A DNA stretch of 64,000 nt, from positions 1 through 64,000 of the forward strand of contig CAWBZX010000023.1 of assembly GCA_963793295.1 (NCBI GenBank), given 5' to 3'. Below the pieces are notes generated by a model. It searched no databases. It was not told the origin of the DNA and saw only the letters and a program-made list of their open reading frames with translations. This stretch comes from JAHDHW01 sp963793295. GTDB lineage: Bacteria; Bacteroidota; Bacteroidia; Chitinophagales; Saprospiraceae. Below, in pieces: positions 51,755-60,095 of the stretch (the stretch's first letter is position 1; every line of letters begins with the position of its first letter). A program made the position numbers and the translations under genes.

Positions 51755-53416
51755 ATGCAAGCGAAATATTTTCTGATCATTTCGATCTTTATTTTTTCAT
51801 TTTTCAGCTGTGACGATACTAAAGTTTCCACTGAAAATGAAACATCTGACACTCAATTAATGGACACGATACCAATAAAGCAAAAACTCCAAAAATATGT
51901 TTCGTTCAAACTCGAAACCGACCTTTCTGGTTTAACAGAAAATCAGAAAAAAATGATCCCTGTTCTGATTGAGGCCGGAGAAATCATGAATGAGCTATTT
52001 TGGTATGAAGCCTATGGCGATAAAAATGAACTATTTAATAATATTTCAGATGCCGATACAAAGCGATTTGTTGAGATCAATTATGGCCCCTGGGATCGCC
52101 TCGACGGAAACAAACCCTTTGTAGAAGGAGTTGGAGAAAAGCCGGCCGGCGCCAATTACTACCCAGTTGACATGACCAAAGAAGAATTTGAAGCTGCCGA
52201 ATTAGAAGGTAAAACTGAGCTCTATAATTTTATTCGCCGAGATGAAACCGGCAAACTAATTACTGTTCCTTATCATCAACAATTCAATGAAGAAATAACC
52301 AAAGTAGCTGATTTGCTCAGACAAGCGGCAGCGCTTGCTGAAGATGCGGGCTTAAAAAATTACCTTGAATTGCGTGCCGCAGCATTACTTGACGACAATT
52401 ACCAACCTAGTGATTTGGCCTGGCTGGATATGAAAACCAATACGATTGATTGTGTGATCGGACCTATCGAAAACTATGAAGATCAACTGTACGGTTACAA
52501 AGCCGCACATGAAGCTTATGTACTTGTAAAAGATATGGAATGGAGCAAACGATTAGCAAAATATGCTGCCTTTCTTCCGGAACTGCAGACTGGAATTCCC
52601 GTTCCTGAAAAATACAAAAAAGAAAAACCAGGTAGTGATACCGAACTCAATGCCTATGATGTAATTTATTATGCCGGTGATTGCAATGCAGGTAGCAAAA
52701 CTATAGCTATCAACTTACCCAATGATGAAGAAGTTCAGCTGAAAAAAGGAACCCGTCGTTTGCAACTCAAAAATGCCATGCGTGCAAAATTTGATAAAAT
52801 CTTGTTACCAATTGCAGACGTTTTAATCGCCGATGACCAGCGAAATCACATCACTTTTGATGCCTTTTTCAGCAATACGATGTTTCATGAAGTAGCACAT
52901 GGTTTGGGCATAAAAAATACAATCAACGGGAAAGGGACCGTTCGGCAGGCTTTGAAAGAACATTCGTCTGCCCTTGAAGAAGGAAAAGCAGATATTCTCG
53001 GTCTTTATATGATCAATCAATTGCACAAAAAAGGAGAAATCAGCGGAGATATCAAAGATTATTACGTGACTTTTATGGCAGGCATTTTCCGATCCGTTCG
53101 CTTTGGCGCATCAAGTGCACATGGAAAAGCCAACATGATTCGTTTCAACTTTTTTAATGAAAAAGGTGCGTTCGAGAAAGATGAAACCACCGGAAAATAC
53201 CGCGTCAATTTCGAAAATTTCCAAAAAGCAACCGATGAATTATCTGAGTTAATCCTTACGTTGCAAGGTGATGGCGACTACGATGGCGTCGCAGCTTTGG
53301 TTGCCGAAAAAGGAGTTATAAAAGAACAATTACAAGCTGACCTTGACCGGTTGACCGCAGCTAATATTCCTGTTGACGTGGTATTTGAGCAGGGCGTGAA
53401 GGTGTTGGGTTTGTAG
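51755..53416 (+). CDS. M49-like zinc peptidase lipoprotein
   Basis: 553 residues. The signal peptide ends at FFSCDD (Cys19 lipidated). The order FWYEAYGDKNELF, FVEINYGPWDRLDGNKPFVEG and NTMFHEVAHGLG is that of peptidase M49/DPP III-related proteins of Bacteroidota. The metal site is HEVAH (His378, Glu379, His382), a plain HExxH where classical DPP III has HExxGH, with EEGKAD (Glu408 or Glu409) as third ligand. Such lipoproteins have been mislabelled as dihydrofolate reductase or NUDIX proteins. A periplasmic oligopeptidase role is likely but unproven. Confidence 0.8.
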   Translation: MQAKYFLIISIFIFSFFSCDDTKVSTENETSDTQLMDTIPIKQKLQKYVSFKLETDLSGLTENQKKMIPVLIEAGEIMNELFWYEAYGDKNELFNNISDADTKRFVEINYGPWDRLDGNKPFVEGVGEKPAGANYYPVDMTKEEFEAAELEGKTELYNFIRRDETGKLITVPYHQQFNEEITKVADLLRQAAALAEDAGLKNYLELRAAALLDDNYQPSDLAWLDMKTNTIDCVIGPIENYEDQLYGYKAAHEAYVLVKDMEWSKRLAKYAAFLPELQTGIPVPEKYKKEKPGSDTELNAYDVIYYAGDCNAGSKTIAINLPNDEEVQLKKGTRRLQLKNAMRAKFDKILLPIADVLIADDQRNHITFDAFFSNTMFHEVAHGLGIKNTINGKGTVRQALKEHSSALEEGKADILGLYMINQLHKKGEISGDIKDYYVTFMAGIFRSVRFGASSAHGKANMIRFNFFNEKGAFEKDETTGKYRVNFENFQKATDELSELILTLQGDGDYDGVAALVAEKGVIKEQLQADLDRLTAANIPVDVVFEQGVKVLGL

Positions 53417-53425
53417 AAAATTATG

Positions 53426-53474
53426 GTTTATGGTTTGTGGTTCCAATAAATTATTGGAACCACAAACCATAAAC
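53426..53474. terminator. 24-bp perfect inverted repeat between convergent genes
   Basis: Left arm 53426-53449 (GTTTATGGTTTGTGGTTCC...) and right arm 53451-53474 are perfectly complementary around a single A. The structure starts 10 bases after the M49-like stop and reaches into the stop codon of the convergent DUF1801 gene, so it probably terminates both. Confidence 0.8.
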
Positions 53475-53872
53475 TATCTATTTGCTTCATCCACTTCTAC
53501 TGCATCAAAAAGATATGCCTTTAAAAGGTCAACGTCAATATCTTCGATATCAAAAAATGTTTTGCTGTAAACTTGTTTTCTGTCGCCTTTGTCAAGATAA
53601 TTGATGTCATCCATCAGAAGATTTCCTTGGCAAAAACCCAATTGAACGCCATTAGCTTTTACCTTGCCCCAGGGTATTGACGACGGCCAGATAAAACAGA
53701 TCCGCGCATGTTTTGAAAAATAAGGAACATTATAGGATAGCTTTTCGTGGCAATCAGGAATACATTCCAAAATGATCTCCCGCAAATAGTCAACAATTTC
53801 TCTTTCCTTCTCTGGAAGAGAATCAAGAAATTCTTCCACATTTTTAAAACTGACATTTTGCATTTTGCTCAT
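53474..53872 (-). CDS. DUF1801 family protein
   Basis: 132 residues from the ATG at 53872. I prefer this to the ATG at 53920, because an exact -7 box (53893-53900) lies between them and the shorter form starts with the usual NVEEFLDSLPEKEREIVDYLREII. The rest (CHEKLSYNVPYFSKHARICFIWP, VQLGFCQGNLL) is the DUF1801/YdhG-like fold. The function is unknown; structures suggest small-molecule or protein binding. Confidence 0.85.
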   Translation of the reverse strand: MSKMQNVSFKNVEEFLDSLPEKEREIVDYLREIILECIPDCHEKLSYNVPYFSKHARICFIWPSSIPWGKVKANGVQLGFCQGNLLMDDINYLDKGDRKQVYSKTFFDIEDIDVDLLKAYLFDAVEVDEANR

Positions 53873-53892
53873 ATTTGCCTTCTTATTTTTTA

Positions 53893-53900
53893 CAAAATTA
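53893..53900 (-). promoter_or_regulatory. Candidate -7 promoter box for the DUF1801 gene
   Basis: The minus strand reads TAATTTTG, an exact TAnnTTTG match, ending 20 bases before the ATG at 53872. It supports the shorter start. Confidence 0.5.
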
Positions 53901-54187
53901 GCAATAATCACATTTTTCATGAAAAGCTTTTCTCTTTTTCATTTCTATTTTCATTTAAAAATCTTTAAAAGTAGGTAACACATTTCATTCTTTAAATCAT
54001 ATGAGTTTTGGTTATAAAAAATTAGTGTAAGCATAATAAATTCGCAACTTCCGTAGTTATCTACACAATTAATTTTTAAGAATATTTTTTGTTTAATCAG
54101 TATCCCATTAAAAACAACTCTCTAAAACTCTACGCATAAGGCAATTCTACTTTTAGTATTTCTCATTATTTACAAAAAGCCAGATTC
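53901..54187. other. Divergent intergenic region
   Basis: Nearly 290 bases between the DUF1801 gene and the secreted protein at 54188, AT-rich, with no gene. TACTTTTAG at ~54147 is a near match to a -7 box but is not exact. Confidence 0.4.
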
Positions 54188-55777
54188 ATGAAACTACTTT
54201 CTTTCATCGTACTTTTCTATGCCTTGTTCTTTATTAATCCTACAAATGGCCAACAGGCTCCAAAAGGTTTAAGTCCCGATACCATTGTTCAAAATTATCA
54301 TCGAGTTGATAAAATCCAACCTACAAAAAACGAAGCATTGATCCGCCTGAAAGTAATGGACTTTAAAAAGAAAGTACTGGAAGGTATTCCGCTTTGGGTC
54401 TATCTTAAAAAAACAAATCAATACTGGTACGGAATCACGGATGATCGTGGCGAAGCGTTTTTTCTGCTTCCCAACAAAAACGACTATACCGTCAATGTTG
54501 ATCAGGAAATCGATTATCGCAAATTCAGCATAACAAACGAGAAAGACCTCTCTAAAACAGTTCCTATCGTTTTCATGTCTACAAGAATTAAAGAGGTTGA
54601 GAAAAATGACACCATTTACCAATACCTCACACAAGGCCAAATGCCAACAGCATCAAGGGTTTTGGTTACCATAAAAATAGCAGACCTGGACAATCATCCT
54701 TTGCCAAAGGAAGAATTGTATTTTGTAAGCGAAAAAACCAACAAAGTCTATCTGGCGCTGACCAATTCCAACGGAAACAGTACATTGATGCTCCCAAAAG
54801 GAGACACTTATTGCGTACATTCCTATGGGTTTCAGAACATCACTTGTAAAACTTATAAAGACAATCCAAATTCGCGAACCAGCCGTTTTGAATTGAATAC
54901 CATCAGCACAGCAGAATTTAAGCAACGAGAACACGAACGAGCAATACTGCTCGCTCAGCGGGATTCTATCCAGCGAGAGCAGCGGTTACAGGATTCTGTT
55001 CGAATTGCCGAAATGGAAGGCTACAATTTCTATTTACAGCATCGTTATGCTAAAAAGGATTATGATAAAATAAAAACCAATGTCGTAAAAATAGCTTTCA
55101 GGGATCAAAAGGAAGTAACTGAAAATCCGGATTATTATGCCTCAACAAATCAGGAGATCAAAGCCATGCTTTACAGAAATAAAGATCAATGGAAATCAAA
55201 AAGAATCGTGGCAAATATTGATTGCAGTATGTATCAATATATTGACGAACTAATGGTCTGGAACTATTCCGATACAGAGGAACAAAATAATAATACTTAT
55301 TGGCTATTCAACGGCTTTCAGAATAATTCCAAACCAAGCGATTCGGGTCATGACCGGAGAGGAATATTCAATGTTCCCAATAATGATGTCGAAGGATTTT
55401 GCAATACGGTCGATAAGATCGTTAATTTCAGCTGCGGCGGCAATCGCCTTGAAAATGTAGTCGAAGCCCTGATCTTAGGAGCAAAAGACAAGTCACCAAA
55501 CGAAGAATTACTTTTTATCGCCGATAATTACAGCGATGTCAGCGATCTTTACAAACTTAAAGATTTGACGGTTCCGGTAAGAGTCTTGCTCACTGCATCC
55601 GAATATGGCGTCAACGAACATTATCTTGAAATTGCATACCGAACTGGTGGTTCTATCCACACAACTGACGAGGACTTTAATTCGGAGCGCCTGCAATCAT
55701 TGGAAGATGGACAGCAACTTCAGATTGGAAAATATAATTATCAATTCTTTAAAGGCAAGTTTTTGAAAACGAGTTAA
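54188..55777 (+). CDS. Secreted protein with two CnaB-like domains, coiled coil and vWA-like C-terminal domain
   Basis: 529 residues. Signal peptide (FIVLFYALFFINPTNGQQ). Residues ~45-130 and ~155-240 are two related beta-sandwiches of carboxypeptidase-regulatory/CnaB type (RLKVMDFKKKVLEGIPLWVYLKK with GITDDRGEAFFLLP; TIKIADLDNHPLPKEELYFVSEK with LTNSNGNSTLMLP). A charged helix follows (REHERAILLAQRDSIQREQR). The last ~200 residues look like a vWA fold: VANIDCSMYQYIDELM, LENVVEALILGAK, ELLFIADNYSDVSDL, VPVRVLLTASEYGVNEHYLEIAYRTGG. The MIDAS DxSxS is incomplete (DCSMY). No full-length family is known to me. Confidence 0.7.
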   Translation: MKLLSFIVLFYALFFINPTNGQQAPKGLSPDTIVQNYHRVDKIQPTKNEALIRLKVMDFKKKVLEGIPLWVYLKKTNQYWYGITDDRGEAFFLLPNKNDYTVNVDQEIDYRKFSITNEKDLSKTVPIVFMSTRIKEVEKNDTIYQYLTQGQMPTASRVLVTIKIADLDNHPLPKEELYFVSEKTNKVYLALTNSNGNSTLMLPKGDTYCVHSYGFQNITCKTYKDNPNSRTSRFELNTISTAEFKQREHERAILLAQRDSIQREQRLQDSVRIAEMEGYNFYLQHRYAKKDYDKIKTNVVKIAFRDQKEVTENPDYYASTNQEIKAMLYRNKDQWKSKRIVANIDCSMYQYIDELMVWNYSDTEEQNNNTYWLFNGFQNNSKPSDSGHDRRGIFNVPNNDVEGFCNTVDKIVNFSCGGNRLENVVEALILGAKDKSPNEELLFIADNYSDVSDLYKLKDLTVPVRVLLTASEYGVNEHYLEIAYRTGGSIHTTDEDFNSERLQSLEDGQQLQIGKYNYQFFKGKFLKTS

Positions 55778-55857
55778 TTAGTGATTGGTTGATTGGGTTT
55801 AAGTTTCAATTTTTTCTTAATCAACCCTTCCAACTCAATCAACTATTAGCTAAAAAA

Positions 55858-56271
55858 CTACTTTGCAAAAATCTGAGCAGAATCTTTAAATGATTTAAAC
55901 TCTAAAGCATTGCCACTTGGATCGTATAAAAACATCGTCGCCTGCTCCCCCACCTCCCCCTGAAATCGAATGTAAGGTTCGATGACAAATTCAATATTGT
56001 TGGTTTTTAGTTTTTCGGCCAGCTTCCCCCAATCTTTCCATTCGAGGATAGCACCAAAATGGCGGACGGGAACATCTTTGCCATCAACATGATTGGTCGG
56101 TCCAGCATGACTTTCTTCATCAATCAAATGCGCGGTAATTTGATTGCCCCAAAAATCAAAATCTATCCAGCGATCAGAAGTCCTGCCGACGCCACAGCCC
56201 AACAATTCTTCATAAAATTTTCGAGTTTTTTGTAAATCTGTTACGGGAAAAGCCAAATGGAATGGAGACAT
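55858..56271 (-). CDS. VOC (glyoxalase/bleomycin resistance) family protein
   Basis: 137 residues. A single vicinal-oxygen-chelate domain: FHLAFPVTDLQKTRKFYEELLGC, DFDFWGNQITAHLID, PVRHFGAILEWKDW, FLYDPSGNALEFKSF. The His, Glu and Asp ligands expected for a metal are present in part, so an enzyme (dioxygenase, isomerase or detoxifying transferase) is possible. No specific reaction can be assigned. The gene is convergent with 54188; the spacer contains repeats of GATTGGTTGATTGG. Confidence 0.9.
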   Translation of the reverse strand: MSPFHLAFPVTDLQKTRKFYEELLGCGVGRTSDRWIDFDFWGNQITAHLIDEESHAGPTNHVDGKDVPVRHFGAILEWKDWGKLAEKLKTNNIEFVIEPYIRFQGEVGEQATMFLYDPSGNALEFKSFKDSAQIFAK

Positions 56272-56340
56272 AATTTTACTATTTTAAAATAAGATGGCAA
56301 AATAAAAAAAAATGTCCCTTTTTAGTACCATTTAAAAAAT

Positions 56341-56387
56341 AAAAAAACCGTCAAGCAAAACTAATCAGAGTCAGTTTTTCTTGACGG
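56341..56387 (-). terminator. Terminator of the fibronectin-like secreted protein gene
   Basis: On the minus strand CCGTCAAG pairs with CTTGACGG, with an inner AAAACT/AGTTTT stem, followed by seven T (A at 56341-56347 on the plus strand). It lies about 40 bases after the stop at 56428. Confidence 0.75.
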
Positions 56388-56427
56388 CCATATTGATCGA
56401 TTGCGATCACAAAATCCAAAATTGGTT

Positions 56428-57126
56428 TTACTTCTTCGCTGTTGAAAAAGATGCTTCTACAAAATTCAAATTGCCATCTTCAGTCACTGTGCCCACAACA
56501 ACTTTATAATCTGTATCAGGAAGAAGAAAGTTATCAGGAACCGAAAACGAAGTTGCTGTTGGAAGCAAAGTGCTTTCAACTTTTACATCCGAATCTTCCT
56601 GCTCAACTTCAACCATAAATGCTTTTACTCCTTTTATTGGAGTCCACTTTATCACTAAACCTGATGTACTAATATCTTCGGAGTCATTGGCTGGATTATT
56701 AATGGTAGCAGCAGTAGCTAACGTGTGGCTTAGTGTCGCTTCACTCTGGTATTCTTTACCATCAGTTGTAGTCCCTGAAAACTTATAAACCCCTGCCGGG
56801 TAAGCTTTCTGGACGGCTGCAATATCCTCTGGTTCAGGAGATTCCAACTGAAAGGACCGAATTCCCATCATTGAAGCATCGCCAGGTGACTCAAAGTTAA
56901 TAACAGTTCGTCCATTCGGATCAACCACCATCAATTTTGTCATACCTTCGTCTCCAGCTTTTGCTTTGAAGACCACTTCGGCATCACCATCCGTATAGTT
57001 TTGTTCAAAATAAACTTTAGCAGTTTCAAAATGTTCATATGGACTCTTTTTACTTTGCGCTTCTAAGTTGCAAGCGAATCCAATAAAAAATGCAATAGAA
57101 ATAAAGAACAATAATTTTCTAGTCAT
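56428..57126 (-). CDS. Secreted protein with fibronectin-like domain, unknown function
   Basis: 232 residues. The N-terminus is a signal peptide (LLFFISIAFFIGFACNLEAQ) with cleavage after AQ. FACN contains a cysteine that could be a weak lipobox, but the AQS cleavage fits better. The middle has ASMMGIRSFQLESPEPEDI and YPAGVYKFSGTTTDGKEY. The last ~95 residues resemble a fibronectin type III fold (LVIKWTPIKGVKAFMVEVEQ, DTDYKVVVGTVTEDG). It follows the FecA-like receptor cluster on the same strand and could be its last member. No catalytic motif is visible. Confidence 0.65.
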   Translation of the reverse strand: MTRKLLFFISIAFFIGFACNLEAQSKKSPYEHFETAKVYFEQNYTDGDAEVVFKAKAGDEGMTKLMVVDPNGRTVINFESPGDASMMGIRSFQLESPEPEDIAAVQKAYPAGVYKFSGTTTDGKEYQSEATLSHTLATAATINNPANDSEDISTSGLVIKWTPIKGVKAFMVEVEQEDSDVKVESTLLPTATSFSVPDNFLLPDTDYKVVVGTVTEDGNLNFVEASFSTAKK

Positions 57127-57258
57127 TTCAAATACAATTAAAGGGTTAAAAAGTTAAAAGTGTTTAAATAATATTAAGTTAATATTAGGTATCCCCTTCC
57201 GCGTGTGTAAGTTTGAAAATATAATACTAAATGTAATATAACTAGAAGTCCTGAAAAT

Positions 57259-57590
57259 TTAGCATGTTTCTGCTTTAAGTACCTCCCCTAATCTATCAGC
57301 ATACCATAAACCATATACGCCTACATCATAATTTAAGATATCTCTAAAAATACCTCGCATCCCGAGATCAGCAGTGAATCCACTTTCGTCCGAAATATTC
57401 GGATCGATTTGGTACGATGGATTAACCACCCGGATATCTGAAAAAGTAACGGATCGATAATTTTGAGAAAAATTACCAAATATTTCAATCCCTTTTACTG
57501 GCTTGTAGCTTGCACCAATTCCTACCAAAACGAACGCCCGCTCAAAATTCAGGTGACTAATGTTTAATATTTCGTACAGTCCTTATTTTT
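57259..57590 (-). pseudogene. TonB-dependent receptor remnant (internal barrel fragment)
   Basis: About 100 codons (from ~57590 to the stop at 57259) match the barrel interior of a FecA-like receptor: IGASYKPVKGIEIFGNFSQNYRS, DIRVVNPSYQIDPNISDESGF, DLGMRGIFRDILNYDVGVYGLWYADRLGEVL. The intact receptor next door has the parallel stretch FGLGLQYQFDGGTNIYGNWSQ to SYNDKIGNEL, but the two differ, so this is a paralogue, not a duplicate of that segment. Both ends are lost: it begins just at the end of the full receptor (57583) and stops after LKAETC. Confidence 0.75.
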
Positions 57591-59130
57591 GAAATTTGTA
57601 TGCTAAAGAGACGTACCAAAGAGTAGGTTCTCCAGGAATGATACCAGGACCTGGATAACCTGTAGCTCTCCGAGTAAAATATTTATTATTCAACATATTA
57701 TTCACACCAACACTTACTCCGAGTCCGTACTTGGGAATCATGTATTTTCCTGAAAAATCCAAAACAGCATAAGATGGGATAATTCCTTGGTTTCCCGTTT
57801 CCGTGTATTCCGTATTATTGGCATCAGAATATTGGTCGGTGATATAAGAATAGTTGAAAGTAAATGAGAGATTTTTACCACGTAAAGAGGCTCCCATCTT
57901 CCAAATATGCTCAGGTGCGAATTCAACTCTATTGTCTTTAAACCTTGAATTCAAATATACTGAATTTACATAAGCATATGAACTAAATATACCTAAATAC
58001 CAATCACTATGTCCCTTAAATGCTTTGATAAGGTCTACTTCAATATATGTCTCTACTCCCACATTCCTTGAATCGGCAATATTAGTTCTGTATAGACGTT
58101 CTTCACCATCAACCGTACGTAATTCGTTTCCAATTTTGTCATTGTAGGAAAGATAAAATGCGTTGATATCAAAGTTAATCACTTGACTAATTTCCCCTCG
58201 AACACCTAGGTCGGCATTGAAACCATAGGAATCCACTATATTAGGATCAACATCGATATTAGGATTTGCGACTCTTACATCATTGAAATTGATTCCTCTA
58301 AATCCTTGCGACCAGTTACCGTAAATATTCGTACCCCCATCGAATTGATACTGAAGACCTAGTCCAAACAATGGGAAGTGCCTATTGTGTTTGGCAGTTT
58401 CAGGTACCAATATACCTTCGTCATTATAATAGCCATCAAAATCAAGAAGGATATTCTCGTACCGGACACCTGGAGTTACAGAAAATTCATCAGTTATTTG
58501 GAAAATATTTTCTGCAAAAAACGCAATATTTGTGGTATAAAACTTATAGTCATTGTACTGAAGCGAATCAGGATTAAGAAAGTTGAAATTAGGATCACTG
58601 CCATCTGTTCCCCATCCTTGACCTCTTCTGGTATTTCCATCGTATATTCTTGTTCCCACCAATAAGGTACTTTTTTGACCACCGAAAAGCTTATACCTTG
58701 TTAAAAATTTAGCTCTCCAACCATAATTTCTATACTCATCTCGTCTTAAATCCCGAAAACCACCATCATCTGGTATATTGACTGGATTTGTATTTTCTAC
58801 ACTATTTCTACTGGAAAGTACAGCGTAAGCTTTCACTGAAAGTTTGGTACCGTTTCCAAAATCATAATTCAATGTAATGGCTGGTAAATTCCACTCCACT
58901 TCAAACCAATTTCGTTCCCTATTAGAAACCTGCGGGTCAATTTCAAACTGTTCATCAGTCACTCCTGCTGATAGATGCAGCAGGTAAGCCATCTTCGTCA
59001 TTTCGAAACCAAGTTTTAATTTTTTATTAACCTGGTACCCAAACTGATCCATACCCGCTATTGATCTTGTAATCAGCATTTTGTCTCCACCCATCAGCAC
59101 TTCGATGGTGATAATAACCGAAGTACTCAA
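57583..59130 (-). CDS. FecA-like TonB-dependent receptor, barrel part (downstream piece of a frame-broken gene)
   Basis: 515 residues forming the beta-barrel: DFGNGTKLSVKAYAVLSSRN, TLLVGTRIYDGNTRRGQG, FQITDEFSVTPGVRYENI, then GLGLQYQFDGGTNIYGNWSQ, DPNIVDSYGFNADLGVRGE and the C-terminal aromatic strand ending SLAYKFQK. It is in the same frame as the N-terminal piece (59137-59988), but ~145 bases between them are read correctly only in a second frame (YNLFNSYTSVGGKVGKFEYFG, then HHRSADGWRQNADYKI). Two compensating one-base indels near 59190 and 59045 explain this. The ligand is unknown; FecA-type receptors take iron chelates or other metals. Confidence 0.82.
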   Translation of the reverse strand: MSTSVIITIEVLMGGDKMLITRSIAGMDQFGYQVNKKLKLGFEMTKMAYLLHLSAGVTDEQFEIDPQVSNRERNWFEVEWNLPAITLNYDFGNGTKLSVKAYAVLSSRNSVENTNPVNIPDDGGFRDLRRDEYRNYGWRAKFLTRYKLFGGQKSTLLVGTRIYDGNTRRGQGWGTDGSDPNFNFLNPDSLQYNDYKFYTTNIAFFAENIFQITDEFSVTPGVRYENILLDFDGYYNDEGILVPETAKHNRHFPLFGLGLQYQFDGGTNIYGNWSQGFRGINFNDVRVANPNIDVDPNIVDSYGFNADLGVRGEISQVINFDINAFYLSYNDKIGNELRTVDGEERLYRTNIADSRNVGVETYIEVDLIKAFKGHSDWYLGIFSSYAYVNSVYLNSRFKDNRVEFAPEHIWKMGASLRGKNLSFTFNYSYITDQYSDANNTEYTETGNQGIIPSYAVLDFSGKYMIPKYGLGVSVGVNNMLNNKYFTRRATGYPGPGIIPGEPTLWYVSLAYKFQK

Positions 59131-59136
59131 ATTTGC

Positions 59137-59988
59137 CTACTTTTCCTCCAACACTAGTATAAGAATTAAATAAGTTATAGGATCCTCTGTTTGCTTGGTG
59201 ATGAATTCAAATTCCTTGTTTTTCGGAGCCCCTCTCATTTTCAAATTCATCATTCCCCCTAATTGAGTACCATATTGTAAAGATGCTGCTCCTCGCACTA
59301 CTTCAATTCTCTCAACAGCCTCCATGGTTGGCGTATAATAGTTATCTGGATACCCAATAATGTCAGCGGCAATATCATATCCATTTTGCCGAGTATTATA
59401 TTCCCAGGATCTATTTGGGCTCAATCCTCTATTCGATACATTTAATTGGATACCAGTACCATCATTTTCCCAAATATTGGTTCCTGCCACTTTTGCAAAA
59501 ACCTGACGAGGATTATTTACGGCAAGATTCGCATTGATTTTATCCATAAGAACAACGTCATTCTTCTTGCCTGCCAATATACTAGTGCCATACACAGAGG
59601 GCATTCGACCAAAGTCATTCTGCTTCCCCATATCAGCTATTACGGTTACTTCTTTCATAATTTCTGATGCACCCTGCAAAGTAATTTCGAGCTCATTATC
59701 CCCTGCTTTCACTTCGACGGTCTGAACTAATTTTACAAATGAAATATGTTGGAAGGTAAAATCATAGGTCCCAGGCTTAAGGCCTTCTATAGTGAACTCT
59801 CCATCTTCATCTGTAACAGCCCCGACTATAAATGTCGAATCCTCAAAGACTGAAACGGTTACACCCATAGGATTCTCATCATCGCCTTCAGTTACTTCAC
59901 CTGTAATTGTTGCAGTCTGTGCCTGCGAAACAGTGAATGAAAAAGTACAAAGAAGTATTAATAATAGTAGATTTTTTAAAACATTCAT
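59137..59988 (-). CDS. FecA-like TonB-dependent receptor, signal peptide, CarboxypepD_reg and plug part
   Basis: 283 residues from the ATG at 59988; the longer frame to 60069 adds a tail before the signal peptide and is unlikely. Signal peptide (LKNLLLLILLCTFSFTVSQAQ), CarboxypepD_reg-like domain (ATITGEVTEGDDENPMGVTVSV) and plug (KINANLAVNNPRQVFAKVAGTNIWENDG, VERIEVVRGAASLQYGTQLGGMMNL). The barrel follows in 57583-59130. The gene comes after an OprO/P-like porin and a CusA-type pump on the same strand. Confidence 0.82.
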   Translation of the reverse strand: MNVLKNLLLLILLCTFSFTVSQAQTATITGEVTEGDDENPMGVTVSVFEDSTFIVGAVTDEDGEFTIEGLKPGTYDFTFQHISFVKLVQTVEVKAGDNELEITLQGASEIMKEVTVIADMGKQNDFGRMPSVYGTSILAGKKNDVVLMDKINANLAVNNPRQVFAKVAGTNIWENDGTGIQLNVSNRGLSPNRSWEYNTRQNGYDIAADIIGYPDNYYTPTMEAVERIEVVRGAASLQYGTQLGGMMNLKMRGAPKNKEFEFITKQTEDPITYLILILVLEEK

Positions 59989-60095
59989 GATATTAATTGT
60001 TGAGTAATGAATAAATAGTTTTACGATTTTAATTGGTTTTGGAAAATCGATCAATATCTGTTTTGTCATTTTATTTTTGTTAAATTGGAAAAAAA

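Noticed and set aside
34117..57581. Shared 13-mer ATTTCGTACAGTC at 34117-34129 and 57569-57581, considered as ends of an insertion element.
   Set aside because: A 13-base match is expected many times by chance in 64 kb. There is no extended similarity, inverted partner or transposase.
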